Source: Liopterus haemorrhoidalis
Taxonomy: Eukaryota; Arthropoda; Insecta; Coleoptera; Dytiscidae
Assembly: GCA_963971575.1 (NCBI GenBank)
Contig: OZ020624.1
Location: 12,858,625-12,922,624, forward strand
Reading direction: 5' to 3'
Length of the DNA stretch: 64,000 nucleotides
Of this stretch, positions 55,017 to 64,000 are shown piece after piece (the first letter of the stretch is position 1; each line of letters starts with the position of its first letter). The notes beneath the pieces were generated by a model. The model did not search any database and was not told the DNA's origin. It saw only the letters and a program-made list of their open reading frames with translations. Position numbers and translations under genes: made by a program.

Positions 55017-56035
55017 TGAAGAAAACGTATAGTGGTAGAAAATAATCCGGAATATAGTGATGCAAATAGTCAATTTAAAAATGTACAGTTGACAGAAAAC
55101 GAAAGAAAATTAATATTTAACGTGTACAAACATTGTGTGAAGTTATTCGGAGAATTTTGCGCAATCAAAATGACCAGAGATTTTACAAAATGATAGCATT
55201 ATCAAATAAAGTCAGCATTACAAATTGAAACAGACGAAAAGCAGAAGAACAAAAGAATACGCAAAGCAAGTTATAAAGAATATGATTTGTTTTTTTAAGA
55301 TGTAGTCAAAATAAAAATTTATCAGTTATATGCGGAAAAAGAACCACCATCAATTGATACATTATATAAGAAATTAGAAGAAGATGGAATTGATTTAAAA
55401 TATAGTGGATCGACGTTTCGCCGCTTTGTGAAAAGTTTAGGTTTTCGTTTTAAAACGATTGATGCCAGAAAAATAATAATGGATTCTTCTAGAATTAAAC
55501 AATGGAGATACTATTGCCTACTGTAATTTCTGTAATTCTGTAATGGACAATGTGTCGTATCATTTAAGACAGCAAAACAAAATTCCTAACTTGTCATCTA
55601 AAAAAAAATGGATTTTATGATGCAAAAAATATACCAATTCCGGAAAAAATACAAAGAAAATTTGAATAGAAAGGATCAAAGAAAAAAAAAAAAAAAAAAT
55701 CCAGAAGCAGCATTTTGTTGACCAATTGGCAACGGAAAATGGACACGAAGTGTTAAGACTCCCCTCCCTATCATTCTATATTTAATCCAATTGAATTTAT
55801 TAGGGCTAGTTTAAAAAAAAAAAAAAAAAACAATAAAACATAATACTGCACCTACAGAATCAGTGCTCACTCTAATTCGGGATGAAGTAGCCGCTGTTAC
55901 ACCCGAATTATGGAAAAATTGTGTCAATCACGTGACGAAAGCTGAAGCCAACTTCAAAATGCAAGATATAAAACAACTAGTAATTAATTTAGAAAGTAGT
56001 AGTGACAGTGAATCTAATTTATGTGACTCAGACTA
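55017..56035 (+). pseudogene. broken IS630/Tc1-like DDE transposase
   Basis: Blocks in shifting frames are: QLTENERKLIFNVYKHCVKL at the N-terminus; KEPPSIDTLYKKLEEDGIDL and FRRFVKSLGFRFKTIDARK in the DNA-binding half; a PPYHSIFNPIEFIRAS block that contains the last catalytic Glu; RDEVAAVTPELWKNCVNHVT; and an acidic Ser/Asp tail (SSSDSESNLCDSD) before TAA. The first two catalytic Asp regions are lost in a deletion around 55530-55740. Poly-A runs mark slippage. An intact relative would move its element at TA sites. Possible termini lie at 52741 and 56415. Confidence 0.75.
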
Positions 56036-56416
56036 ACTTAACTGTATTTTTTAAATTATTTTTATGTTTCGGTTTTTTTTTAAACTTTTATTAGTGTTTT
56101 TTTTTAATATTATTTAATATTGTAAATAGTTTAATTTCTTAGTATAAACAAATTAGTATTATTAACAAATAGTACCAATATTATTGTAATTTGTTGTCCG
56201 CAATAAATTTATAATGTATTTATGTGTATATCAATACATTTTTATGTAACTTCTACGAATTTAAAAATATTGATTTTGTTATTAATTTTAATACCTACAG
56301 TCTTCTTAATTATTTAAGTTAAATTAAAAAAATAATTAATTTAAATTTAGATTGAATATTTTAGTTACAAAAATAAGAAATCAGTAACACGAAATCAGAA
56401 ATCCCTACGCCACTGA
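56036..56416. other. 3' flank of the dead transposase
   Basis: AT-rich. It ends with TCCCTACGCCACTG, the possible right terminus of the composite element. Confidence 0.4.
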
Positions 56417-56639
56417 CCGTTGACTGTTTACAACATGGTTGTAAACATGAACCCCAGTTCTTTTGTAGTTTAACAATGTGATTATAGTTATACGAGATAA
56501 TTGTTTTATACCGATCTTCAAACGTGATATTGTATGGACTATACGAGGAATAAATACAGTGTTCAGAGTGCTCAAAGATGGCGACCATACAAAAACATGT
56601 GATTGAAACTAGAGACAAGGTGGAATGTATTGTGTTCCA
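56417..56639 (+). other. possible host sequence with a candidate coding start at 56578
   Basis: Less AT-rich than its surroundings. ATG 56578 in the context AAAGATGGCGACC opens a frame beginning MATIQKHVIETRDKVECIVF. It continues across the hAT insertion once one 8-bp target copy is removed, ending at a TAA near 63601. Whether this is a disrupted exon or chance is open. No splice or homology evidence. Confidence 0.3.
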
Positions 56640-57469
56640 TCCTTATCTAGGGTGACCATTAATAATAATTTTATTGTTCATAAGTTACAATAATTTTACA
56701 ATATTATACAAAATATACATGTGTGTGTATATATATAAATACAGACACACGTACGTATTGGGCAACATTACGATTTAAACAATAAAAAAAAAATTATAAA
56801 TTAACCCACAAAGAACAAGAATGTTCAGAGCGTGGTATTATACAAAAGTTAAATGTTAGCAGCATATATTATGCCCAGTATTTTAACATTTAATAATAAA
56901 CAAAAATATTATTTATTTACTTAAACTAAATTATTTCCAGCATTTTATTATTATTTTTTTTTCGCACTACAATGTACAGATGAAAAAAAGATCAAAATGC
57001 TCAAAAATTATACATATTTATACACATATACATACATATTATAAATAATAACTATAATTGAACTAGTGCACCTGTTGCCAACTGTGTTGGCAAACAAATC
57101 ATTACCTTAATGTGGAACTTGCTCGACACCTCAGACTTCTTTCTCTAGCCATACGCCTAACTTCATCCAATTCAAATTGAATCAACTCTTCGCCCATTAT
57201 TAAAAACTGGACAAATAATGAGCATTATTCCGAATTATTAATTCATTAACTTTTTAAGATGGGAAGACGATTCATTTTCACTCAGTGCATTATATTTATA
57301 ATGTTAAAACTAAAAATGATTTGGGACGTTAAATTTAAAATATATTTATTAAAATTAATTTTCCATTTTCTTATATAATATAAAAATACGCACACGGATT
57401 AATACGCACACGGAAAAAAGCACACATGAAAAAATACACACACGGCAAAAAGGGCACACGGAAAAAAGC

Positions 57470-57955
57470 GTACCTAAGATAGTGCTTTTAAGGTGAATCA
57501 CTGTCCCTAGCCCTGCACAGAACAGTTAAAATACAATTTATTTTTAGGTGGTTTATAAAAAAAAAATAAACAGTTATCAACCATAACCTAAGATAGTGCT
57601 TTTAAGGTGAATCACTGTCCCTAGCCCTGCACAGAACAGTTAAAATACAATTTATTTTAAGGTGGTTTATAAAATAAAAATAAACAGTTATCAACCATAA
57701 CCTAAGATAGTGCTTTTAAGGTGAATCACTGTCCCTAGCCCTGCACAGAACAGTTAAAATACAATTTATTTTTAGGTGGTTTATAAAAAAAAAATAAACA
57801 GTTATCAACCATAACCTAAGATAGTGCTTTTAAGGTGAATCACTGTCCCTAGCCCTGCACAGAACAGTTAAAATACAATTTATTTTTAGGTGGTTTATAA
57901 AAAAAAAAAAAATAAACAGTTATCAACCATAACCTAAGATAGTGCTTTTAAGGTA
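57470..57955 (-). repeat. ~116 bp tandem array in the right Helitron
   Basis: Units CCTAAGATAGTGCTTTTAAG, CACTGTCCCTAGCCCTGCAC and AATACAATTTATTTTTAGGT repeat four times with variable A runs. It is interrupted at its end by the hAT MITE and resumes for a partial unit after 58216. Confidence 0.85.
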
Positions 57956-58215
57956 GGGTGACCATCCGTCCCGGTTTTCGGTCAATTGTCCCGGTGTCCC
58001 TAAAACTGTTCTCGGGACGCCCGATTGTCCCGGTTTTTGAATCTCTTTGCTTTTCACTTTGAATCTGAGGTGAGGACCTTTTTTTTTTGCTCTTCACTTT
58101 GAATTTGGGAGGTGCGGACCTTTTTTTTTGGTCTTCACTTGGATCTGGGAGGAAACAAAGACCTTCTTTTTTTTCCTGTGTCCCGGTTTCCCTTCACTGA
58201 AATCTGGTCACCCTA
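57954..58215. mobile_element. hAT MITE nested in the Helitron array
   Basis: Termini TAGGGTGACCA...TGGTCACCCTA are flanked by a perfect 8-bp duplication TTTTAAGG (57946-57953 and 58216-58223). The interior has GTCCCGGTTTTCGG and TTGTCCCGGTTTTTG repeats and three units of GGTGAGGACCTTTTTTT type. Youngest layer of the nest. Confidence 0.92.
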
Positions 58216-59072
58216 TTTTAAGGTGAATCTAACCTAAACTAAAAGGTAAATGATATTTTAATGTGATAAATAAACAGAAACCATTGTTTTAGAGCCACTG
58301 ATAATTCTTGAATTATTTAGTGTAGTCGTTATGTGCTGCCATCTGTATAGAGTTTGCAGTGGGATATTGTAAATCTTGTCCTATAAATCGTAGAAATAAA
58401 AAAATAATAAAGCATTGAAATAATAATAATAAAGAAAAAAAGTCACATTTTTCTTACTTTCATCAAAACCAAATATTTTTTAAAATAATTATTTTTCTGC
58501 TAGTAATAATTTTAATCAAAAATGTCGAATATCACGGAAGGATAACGTTTTTCTGTGTTTTGTTTCGTAAAAAAACCGATCCGTGTATTTCACAACTAAA
58601 TTAACAATTGTGAAGTGATTTTTTAATGAAAAACACAACTGTCATTTTTACTAATTTAATGTCAACACTCAAAACAAAAATTCACAGCACACTACTGTCC
58701 AATACATAAACAATAATTTCTTACAATTCTATCAATTATTATAAAAAGTGTTCGTAGAATATTCACTATTATTGCATCTTATAATAATTATAAAAAGTGT
58801 TCGTAGAAAATTCACTATTATTGCATCAACAATATATTTTAAACAATTTACATAAATAATTAACATATGCGCGCCTCTATCGGGGAATGAAGAAACGACC
58901 GGTCGAACATACGAACATACAAACAGGCGTATTATATTATAGGATAATAATAAGATAATATCTGATACAATATTTACAAGAGTTTTTTCCCTTTATTACA
59001 GCAGATGCTTTTTTTTAATTTTCTTTTTTTTTTATAATATTTATTTTTTATAAACTTGAATATACTACAGAA

Positions 59073-62048
59073 CTACTTGAATACTGATTGTACCTGGTAA
59101 TTTGGTACATTACTAATCCATCTTTTAAGAATTTTTTTGAAGTTATGCGATGTTAAATTTAAACTATTTGATTTTATATATTCATTTAAGAGATCATGAA
59201 TTTTATAAGAATAATACAAATAGTAATGTTCATATTTCACTTTATTATGTTTAACAGGGACTGCAAGATGGTTAATCTTCGACCTTGTATTATAACTATG
59301 CACAGGATAGTTTATTATGCCTGGATTTTTAGTTATGTGTTTTGCAATTGCCCAAATATATAAACGTTCTGTATCTAAAATTTGCATATCAATAAAGATT
59401 TGTGATGATGAGTAAGTTCTGGGTTTAAAAGACATAATTTTAAGTATTGATTTTTGTAAAATTTTTAGATTTTTTATATGAATATTGTTTGTACCTCCCC
59501 ACACTAGAATGCCATACTGTAATATTGATTGTACAAGACCAAAATAGAAAATTTTTAATTTTGTAGATGACATAACTTCTCTAAGCCTCTTGAAAATAAA
59601 TATAGATTTTCTAAGGTTAGTACAAACGTAATCAATATGAAAATTCCATCTAAGAAAAGAGTCAATTTTAATACCCAAATATTTGACACATTCTTTTTTA
59701 GTTAATTTTGGGCAGTTGCATATTCTAGATTGGCTACATAGATTGTCATGAATAAATAAACTGTTAAGATCTGACTGTGTTGTTGTACTACAAGAAAATG
59801 TCATAAAATGTGACTTTTCAACATTCATGGTTAACTTATTATAGTCCAACCATTTCTTAATTAACTGTAAGTCCATTTGAACCAACTCTGCGACTTCTTC
59901 CCATGAGTTACCCTCCACAATTATAGCCATATCATCTGCATAAGATATTATATTTGAATTAAGCTGAAGTTTTAATAAACTATTAACATATAAGATAAAA
60001 AATAAAGGACCTAAGACGGTACCTTGCGGTACTCCGATAGTGAGGCTTAATTCAGAACTTAGGTCATTTAATATTTTAGTATGTTGCGTTCTATTAGAAA
60101 AATAACTTCTGATTAACTTTAATGCCAATCCTCTTATGCCATATAGATCTAATTTGTTGAAGAGTAACTCATGGTTCACTGTGTCGAAGGCTTTAGCCAA
60201 ATCCAGAAAGATAGTTATACAAGGGCGTGAATTATCTACAGCTTTATATATTTTATCAGTGAGACAAACAATAGCATCATTTGTTGATTTTTGTGGACAA
60301 AATCCAAACTGGTTTGAGGATAAAATTGAATTTTCATTCAGGAATGAATATATTCTATTAGAAATTAATTTTTCTAGTATTTTGCCTAAATTGGAAGTTA
60401 TAGAAATAGGCCTGTAGTTATTTATGCATTGTTTATCTCCACTTTTATATATAGGAGTTACAACAGCTTTCTTTAACGCCACAGGAAAATAGCCAGCCAA
60501 CAGACATGAATTAAAAATGTCACAGAGAATTGGAAGAATACATTCCGCAACAGTTCTTATTATTTTAATACTTATACCATCATAACCTCTAGATTTCTTA
60601 TTAGAAAGATTTGTGATAATATTCAATATTTCTGTTTCATCTACTGGCGTGAAGAAGAGTGAATTTTGGTTGCGGGATATATTCTCATTGAAGTTACTTG
60701 TACTACCATGATTTATACTATGAGACAATTCTTCCCCAATCGTTATAAAATATTTATTAAATATATTAGATATTTCCTTGCCATCTGTAATTAACTGATT
60801 ATTGATTTTAATTTTATTGACCTGGTTATAATTGTTGCTATTATAAAAATATTCTTTAGCTGTTTTCCATAAATTTGAAGAATCAGAGTTAGAATTTATT
60901 TTGTTATTAAAGTAGTTTTTTTTTATTAAAACAGGTATTAGTTTTTTATAATAATTATAAAGATTTCTAATTGTTTCATTATTTGCATCTTTTTTTAGCG
61001 CCATATATAATTTATCTCTAATATTTATTGACTTTACTAGACCGTTAGTGATCCAGTTGTTTCGTTTACGATTTTTGCTATTTATATAACGATATGAGGT
61101 AGAATTGTCTACAATATTTATCATAGCTTTTGTCACATTTTCAACATAAACATCTAGTTCAGCATTTTTCATATTACCCCAGTTTATATCTTTAGAACTA
61201 TCCAGTAGTTTTTTATAATTAATTATAGGAACTCTGTTATTGTTAGCCTCATTCAAGTGACTAATATTACTATTGTGGTCCATTTCGAAAAGCAATATTG
61301 TAGGATCATGATCCGTTATTTTTGATTTAAGGATTATTGGACATATTTTTGAATTATCAGTCTTCCCTTTAATAAAAAAATGATCAATGCAGCTTTTACT
61401 ATCATTAAATGTTCTTGTGTGTTTATTAATATACGATATAAAACCATTGGAGTACAGTATATTTAGATATTTAAACTTTGTGTCATTAAAACTATTAAAG
61501 TTTGCCAAGATATCGATATTAATATCTCCACATAATATTTCCGTTTTCTTGCTGCAGTGTGACTGGATATAAAGAGATAAATTGGATAAAAATTCATCTT
61601 CACTATAAGCAGGAGATTTATATATCGACGTAATACCAATAGATTCACCAAAGATTTTCAATTCTGTTCTCAAGAAATGAAAATCGTTGATAATTTTAAT
61701 AACGATGTTGTGTTTTATTCTATTATTTATATAAATAATTACTCCGTCATTTTGATTAAAACGACTATTATTAAAGTGAATACTGTAGTTATCTATGTTA
61801 TATAATTCCGGAAATTCTATGAATCTTGTTTCAGAACAGACAATGATATCAAATTCTCCAATGAGTTGTGACAACAGAAGCCTAAGAGCGTCAAAATTTT
61901 TATCCAAGCTTCTAATGTTGGTGTGAAAAATACTGAACTTTACATAATAATTTAGACTATTTACTAAAAAATTATAATCAGGTATTGTGTGCACTATATT
62001 TGTTAATACGTTTAACTTATCTATTTCATTTAGAACGTTTACAGCCAT
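59073..62048 (-). CDS. LINE ORF2: APE endonuclease and reverse transcriptase (991 aa)
   Basis: A complete open frame with Met start. The endonuclease at about residues 37-255 has N44 in FHTNIRSL, E73 in CSETR, SIYKSPAY, D175/N177 in LCGDINIDIL and D246-H247 in KITDHDP. The RT at about 470-740 has NNYRPISITSNLGKILEKLI, IFLDLAKAFDTV (615-622), GVPQGTVLGPL (672-682) and ISYADDMAII (Y703-ADD). A thumb and long C-terminus follow with IFYFGLVQSILQYGILVWGG and YNTRSKINHLA. No RNase H. Target-primed reverse transcription is the known role. It lies 39 bases after ORF1 on the same strand. All catalytic residues seen are present. The dead LINE at 12731-14150 is a relative. Confidence 0.93.
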   Translation of the reverse strand: MAVNVLNEIDKLNVLTNIVHTIPDYNFLVNSLNYYVKFSIFHTNIRSLDKNFDALRLLLSQLIGEFDIIVCSETRFIEFPELYNIDNYSIHFNNSRFNQNDGVIIYINNRIKHNIVIKIINDFHFLRTELKIFGESIGITSIYKSPAYSEDEFLSNLSLYIQSHCSKKTEILCGDINIDILANFNSFNDTKFKYLNILYSNGFISYINKHTRTFNDSKSCIDHFFIKGKTDNSKICPIILKSKITDHDPTILLFEMDHNSNISHLNEANNNRVPIINYKKLLDSSKDINWGNMKNAELDVYVENVTKAMINIVDNSTSYRYINSKNRKRNNWITNGLVKSINIRDKLYMALKKDANNETIRNLYNYYKKLIPVLIKKNYFNNKINSNSDSSNLWKTAKEYFYNSNNYNQVNKIKINNQLITDGKEISNIFNKYFITIGEELSHSINHGSTSNFNENISRNQNSLFFTPVDETEILNIITNLSNKKSRGYDGISIKIIRTVAECILPILCDIFNSCLLAGYFPVALKKAVVTPIYKSGDKQCINNYRPISITSNLGKILEKLISNRIYSFLNENSILSSNQFGFCPQKSTNDAIVCLTDKIYKAVDNSRPCITIFLDLAKAFDTVNHELLFNKLDLYGIRGLALKLIRSYFSNRTQHTKILNDLSSELSLTIGVPQGTVLGPLFFILYVNSLLKLQLNSNIISYADDMAIIVEGNSWEEVAELVQMDLQLIKKWLDYNKLTMNVEKSHFMTFSCSTTTQSDLNSLFIHDNLCSQSRICNCPKLTKKECVKYLGIKIDSFLRWNFHIDYVCTNLRKSIFIFKRLREVMSSTKLKIFYFGLVQSILQYGILVWGGTNNIHIKNLKILQKSILKIMSFKPRTYSSSQIFIDMQILDTERLYIWAIAKHITKNPGIINYPVHSYNTRSKINHLAVPVKHNKVKYEHYYLYYSYKIHDLLNEYIKSNSLNLTSHNFKKILKRWISNVPNYQVQSVFK

Positions 62049-62087
62049 GGTAATAAATTAACAAGATTTTGATAAAAACTGTGATAT

Positions 62088-62978
62088 TTAATTACTGAAA
62101 TTTTGACCAACACTATTCTTCATTACATTTGCACTATCAATAGCACTGCAAATATGTTTCACAATGTCAGCTTCATTCCTAATTCTTAAGGCCGGGCTGG
62201 AATCATCCTTTCTTATAAGAAGTTTGCTGTTTTTAAACCATATGTATTTGAACTCAGATTTACTAGCTTGGATCTTCGCTAAACGATACAAATTTTTATT
62301 ATAAGGAGTCATATTTTCATTGAAATAGACTGTAGTGCCTAGTGAATTTCCAGGAAGTCCGGTATCAGTAATACACATTTTTTTCTGTGAAATAAAAATA
62401 TATCTTTTTGTTCTAGATGAAAACTGAGCTAGTAAAATACGAGGGTTTTTATTTTGTTTAGATGGGACGCGATGAGCCACATCTATATCTTTTTTCTCTA
62501 TGGGCATGTTCATTTTTTTCGCTAATTTAGTTATTAGCTCTTTGCAGTCTTCATTTTTTTCTTCATGAAGGCCGTGAATTTCCAAATTTACATTGCGAGA
62601 ATACTGTTCCGCTTCATTTAGTTTTTCTGATAAACTGTTAATTTTTTTCTCATTAATTTGGTTTATCTCTCTCAGTTGTACCATTTCTTTATTTAATTCC
62701 TTATATTTATTATTATTTTCCTCAACAATCTTGATAAAACTATCATATTGAGACGATAAAAAAGTAACAGATTTTTCAAGTCCCGCTACAGTGTCCTTGA
62801 GGTTGTCCAACAATTGAAGTTTATTATTTATTTCTTCAAAATATTTTTTAATATCTCTCAATTCATTTTTACAGGAACATTTTAATGCTTCAGATTCCGA
62901 ATTTAACGAACCGCTGCGCGTATCGTGTTTCTTTCGTATTTGGTCATCGCCCATTCTTAAAGACTTGTCACTTACCAA
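62088..62978 (-). CDS. LINE ORF1: coiled-coil RNA-binding protein (296 aa)
   Basis: Complete frame. Residues about 40-125 form heptad-rich coiled coil (ELRDIKKYFEEINNKLQLL, then NEKKINSLSEKLNEAEQYSR). An NVNLEIHGL block and DVAHRVPSK follow, as in the RRM-like part of L1/CR1 ORF1 proteins. The C-terminus has LYRLAKIQASKSEFKYIWFK and LLIRKDDS, the pattern of the FP-protein C-terminal domain found in many insect LINE ORF1s. No zinc knuckle. The known role is trimerisation and binding of the LINE RNA. Met 62978 is chosen; Met at residue 9 is an alternative. Confidence 0.85.
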   Translation of the reverse strand: MVSDKSLRMGDDQIRKKHDTRSGSLNSESEALKCSCKNELRDIKKYFEEINNKLQLLDNLKDTVAGLEKSVTFLSSQYDSFIKIVEENNNKYKELNKEMVQLREINQINEKKINSLSEKLNEAEQYSRNVNLEIHGLHEEKNEDCKELITKLAKKMNMPIEKKDIDVAHRVPSKQNKNPRILLAQFSSRTKRYIFISQKKMCITDTGLPGNSLGTTVYFNENMTPYNKNLYRLAKIQASKSEFKYIWFKNSKLLIRKDDSSPALRIRNEADIVKHICSAIDSANVMKNSVGQNFSN

Positions 62979-63247
62979 AATGTGTGTATGAACAGGTCCA
63001 CTGATAATTTTAGATGCAATAATTCAATATTATAACTTTTAAATAAGAATATTGATTATTAGAGCTGCACTATTAACAATTAGTTAAAATAAAATAACTG
63101 ATTTATAAAGAATTAAATTGTAAGTTTTCTGGTATATTATAAACAGTTTTTAATTAAATTTTAGCAAAATATACTTGTAAAATAGCTAGAGCAAAACATA
63201 CACGTGTTAACACTATGAATCTCAATCAGAACAGGTCCCACATTTCT

Positions 63248-63550
63248 CCATTCGTCCCACATTTTAACATTTTGTCCCGCAAAAGTCCCGCATTTTAACA
63301 TTTTGTCCCGCATTGTACCGCATTTTGGATTTGGGAGGTGAGGACTTTTTTTTTTGCTCTTTACTTGGATTTTGGGAGATGAGTACTTTTTTTGCTCTTC
63401 ACTTAGATTGGGGGTTGAGGACCTTTTTTTTGCTCTTCACTTGGATTTTGGGAGATATGGACCTTTTTTTTTGCTCTTCACTTAGATTTGGGAGGTGAGG
63501 ACCTTTTTTTTCCCGTCCCGCATTGCCTTCTTAAGAAAATGGTCAGCCTA
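63248..63550. repeat. minisatellite block of the split hAT MITE
   Basis: TTTTAACATTTTGTCCCGC occurs twice, then about five ~40 bp units with GAGGACCTTTTTTTTGCTCT and TCACTTGGATTTTGGGAG. Open frames across it are artefacts. Confidence 0.8.
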
Positions 63551-63558
63551 TCCTTATC

Positions 63559-64000
63559 AGCTCCGTGGGTCGCCCTGTTCACATGTCACAATGGAACTTT
63601 CTTAACGCTTAGCCTGCCATGTAGGGCAGCACAGCGGTCGATCTCCGACCTCCGCTCAACGCCAGCCATTGGCCGTATTCAGGGCAGGGAACGGTTCCGT
63701 AATTGTACGCTGAATGGGGGAGTCACAGAGTACAGAATGGGGGAGGTATTAAAGATGCTTCACAGAACAAAAACCAGTGACAGCGAAACGCTTGCCGAGC
63801 AACACGTTTTTCGTGAACATTCACAGAACAGTGTTTTGTTGACTTAACTCCGCTCAGTTCAAAATATTGAAAATGGTATGTTTTTACCGTTCTTTAATAA
63901 TTTCAATGTCATTTATCCCAATTTTATATTTTCTCATGTTTAAACTGATACTACACACACGGTTAAGTACCTATAAACAGGGAATCCAAATCAATTTGAA
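63559..64000 (+). promoter_or_regulatory. possible promoter and first exon of a second gene
   Basis: This stretch is markedly richer in GC and CpG than the rest of the window, with a CCATTGGCC box at 63664-63672. Downstream are TCAGTT (63854-63859), a match to the insect initiator, and then ATG|GTATGT at 63873-63881, where a start codon directly abuts a good splice donor, as in several insect housekeeping genes. The next exon would lie beyond the window. Pattern-based and unproven. Confidence 0.3.

Larger units (their letters stand above)
57063..58944 (-). mobile_element. non-autonomous Helitron, right copy, nested in the LINE 3' UTR
   Basis: Reverse-complement copy of 3698-5489 with identical ends: TCC start at 58944 after A, and TGCCAACTGTGTTGGCA hairpin with CTAG end at 57063 before T. 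It inserted between A and T in the LINE 3' UTR. It carries four-plus units of the ~116 bp array (about 57470-57955), the same 31-codon frame (57197-57102) and a hAT MITE. Confidence 0.85.
56661..63247 (-). mobile_element. full-length CR1/L2-like LINE with both ORFs intact
   Basis: Inserted in the hAT MITE with target duplication CCATT (56656-56660 and 63248-63252). On the minus strand: 5' UTR of about 270 bases, ORF1 (62978-62088), a 39-base gap, ORF2 (62048-59073), a 3' UTR interrupted by a Helitron at 58944-57063, then CAATAAAATTATTATT as polyadenylation signal and (ATT)n tail. Length without the Helitron is about 4.7 kb. Both frames are uninterrupted, so it may be recently active. Confidence 0.85.
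56648..63550. mobile_element. hAT MITE split by a full-length LINE
   Basis: Termini TAGGGTGACCATT (56648-56660) and, from the right, TAGGCTGACCATTTTC are flanked by a perfect 8-bp duplication TCCTTATC (56640-56647 and 63551-63558). Its own DNA is only 13 bases at the left and about 300 at the right (63248-63550). The right part holds GTCCCGCATTTTAACATTTT repeats and five units of GGTGAGGACCTTTTTTT type, matching the intact sister at 33073-33352. Confidence 0.85.

Noticed and set aside
63313..63847. open frames of 61 and 119 codons at the right edge
   Set aside because: They begin in the hAT minisatellite and show Phe/Leu-rich repeats; the later part has no conserved motif.

Overview
This 64 kb window is AT-rich nuclear DNA from an insect or close arthropod relative. 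The evidence is a spliced, canonical GT-AG gene of the SIAH/SINA-like type, typical insect retrotransposons (CR1/Jockey-like, RTE-like and LOA/R1-like LINEs, a Penelope-like element), many hAT, Tc1/mariner, PIF/Harbinger, piggyBac-like and Helitron elements, and a tRNA-derived SINE. The order cannot be fixed from sequence alone. Nothing in it looks bacterial or plasmid-like.

The one well-supported host gene lies on the + strand, in four coding exons: 12328-12622, 14253-14682, 18942-19106 and 51607-52219. The exons join in phase without a stop to give a 500-residue protein made of two cysteine-rich RING-like plus SIAH-type zinc-finger modules. Its third intron is 32.5 kb and made largely of transposons. 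Intron 1 holds a dead LINE and intron 2 holds RNase H and RTE-type LINE remnants.

Region by region: 1-12.3 kb holds repeats, MITEs, a Helitron (3698-5489), a Harbinger-like MITE and a dead Tc1/mariner transposase. 12.3-19.1 kb holds exons 1-3. 19.6-22.2 kb holds an RTE-like LINE remnant split by a hAT element with a broken transposase. 22.9-37.2 kb holds a Helitron (22926-26502) and a related copy built of ~290 bp tandem units; the copy is split by a 5 kb Harbinger element that carries a long-inverted-repeat transposon, a hAT MITE and a SINE, and again by a LINE. 38-40.7 kb holds a LINE with an open EN-RT frame. 40.7-44.1 kb holds a head-to-head Penelope-like palindrome. 44.1-47.4 kb holds a large inverted duplication around piggyBac-like MITEs. 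47.6-50 kb holds a further array of the ~290 bp Helitron satellite. 51.6-52.2 kb is the last exon. 52.3-56.4 kb holds a hAT MITE, an LTR-element 3' end and a dead IS630/Tc1-like transposase. 56.6-63.6 kb holds a four-level nest, hAT containing LINE containing Helitron containing hAT MITE, whose target duplications can all be read. The right edge may hold the start of a second gene.

Most other open frames in the window are products of tandem repeats or microsatellites. Boundaries are precise where target-site duplications are quoted and approximate elsewhere. All homology calls are motif recognition by eye, with no database search.
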